Assembly (NCBI GenBank): GCA_017621115.1
Contig: JAGATU010000106.1
Span: 1-5,771, forward strand
Direction: 5' to 3'
Source: Lachnospiraceae bacterium
Lineage (GTDB): Bacteria; Bacillota_A; Clostridia; Lachnospirales; Lachnospiraceae
Length of the DNA stretch: 5,771 nt
Shown here: in pieces, positions 5,707 through 5,771 of the stretch
Layout of the letters: every line of letters begins with the position of its first letter
Position numbering within the stretch: the stretch's first letter is position 1
Notes under the pieces: model-generated
The model's database searches: none
Told to the model about the DNA's origin: nothing
Seen by the model: the letters and a program-made list of their open reading frames with translations, nothing else
Program-made: the position numbers and the translations under genes

Positions 5707-5771
5707 ATGTTTGGAAAGTTCAAAAGATTAGTATTACGTGAGGTTTCCAATCCGAATGAGAATTCAGACGG
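5707..5771 (+). CDS. Start of an unrecognised gene (N-terminus only)
   Basis: ATG at 5707 is preceded by AGAGGG (5695-5700) six bases upstream, and the frame is open to the window edge, giving 21 codons plus two bases: a basic start (MFGKFKRLVLREVS) followed by a polar stretch (NPNENSDG). Too little is present to assign a family. No signal peptide is evident. It lies 58 bases after the antiporter stop with only a T-rich spacer and no convincing terminator between, so it may continue the operon. Confidence 0.6.
   Translation, partial: MFGKFKRLVLREVSNPNENSD

Overview
The window looks like chromosomal DNA of an anaerobic Gram-positive bacterium of the Clostridia, most plausibly Lachnospiraceae or a close relative. 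This is inferred from the moderate-to-low GC content, strong AGGAG-type ribosome binding sites, sigma-A-like promoters, and gene content: a superoxide reductase tail, a clostridial-style low-molecular-weight tyrosine phosphatase and an NhaC-type antiporter. No species can be named from the sequence alone.

Layout from left to right. (1) Bases 2-112 are the 3' end of a superoxide reductase (desulfoferrodoxin/neelaredoxin) gene, followed by a hairpin terminator at 168-203. (2) Bases 113-500 hold no convincing gene. They contain that terminator, an extended -10 promoter candidate at 227-235, and a set of GAACCCC-containing repeats (about 244-410) that resemble the end of an IS21-type insertion sequence. 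(3) Bases 501-962 encode a low-molecular-weight protein-tyrosine phosphatase. (4) A strong hairpin at 980-1015, with an A-tract on one side and a T-tract on the other, is placed to end transcription from both sides, because the next gene converges on it. (5) Bases 1042-1866 on the minus strand encode an AraC-type DNA-binding domain fused to a C-terminal GGDEF domain. (6) A divergent regulatory region (1867-2004) carries a promoter in each direction and a perfect 20-bp palindrome overlapping the predicted transcription start of the AraC-GGDEF gene. (7) Rightward from there runs a probable operon: AlaX-type alanyl-tRNA editing protein (2005-3171), HD-GYP cyclic-di-GMP phosphodiesterase (3219-4322) and NhaC-family Na+/H+ antiporter (4338-5648). 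(8) The first 21 codons of a further, unrecognised gene begin at 5707.

The main theme is cyclic-di-GMP. A possible c-di-GMP-making or c-di-GMP-sensing transcription factor is divergent from an operon containing a c-di-GMP-degrading enzyme, so the transcription factor could control its neighbours; this is inference from position. AlaX and the antiporter look like housekeeping or stress functions that share the transcript. I found no CRISPR array, tRNA, rRNA or recognisable defence system. The most unusual items are the AraC-GGDEF fusion, the palindrome in front of it and the IS-end-like repeat array.
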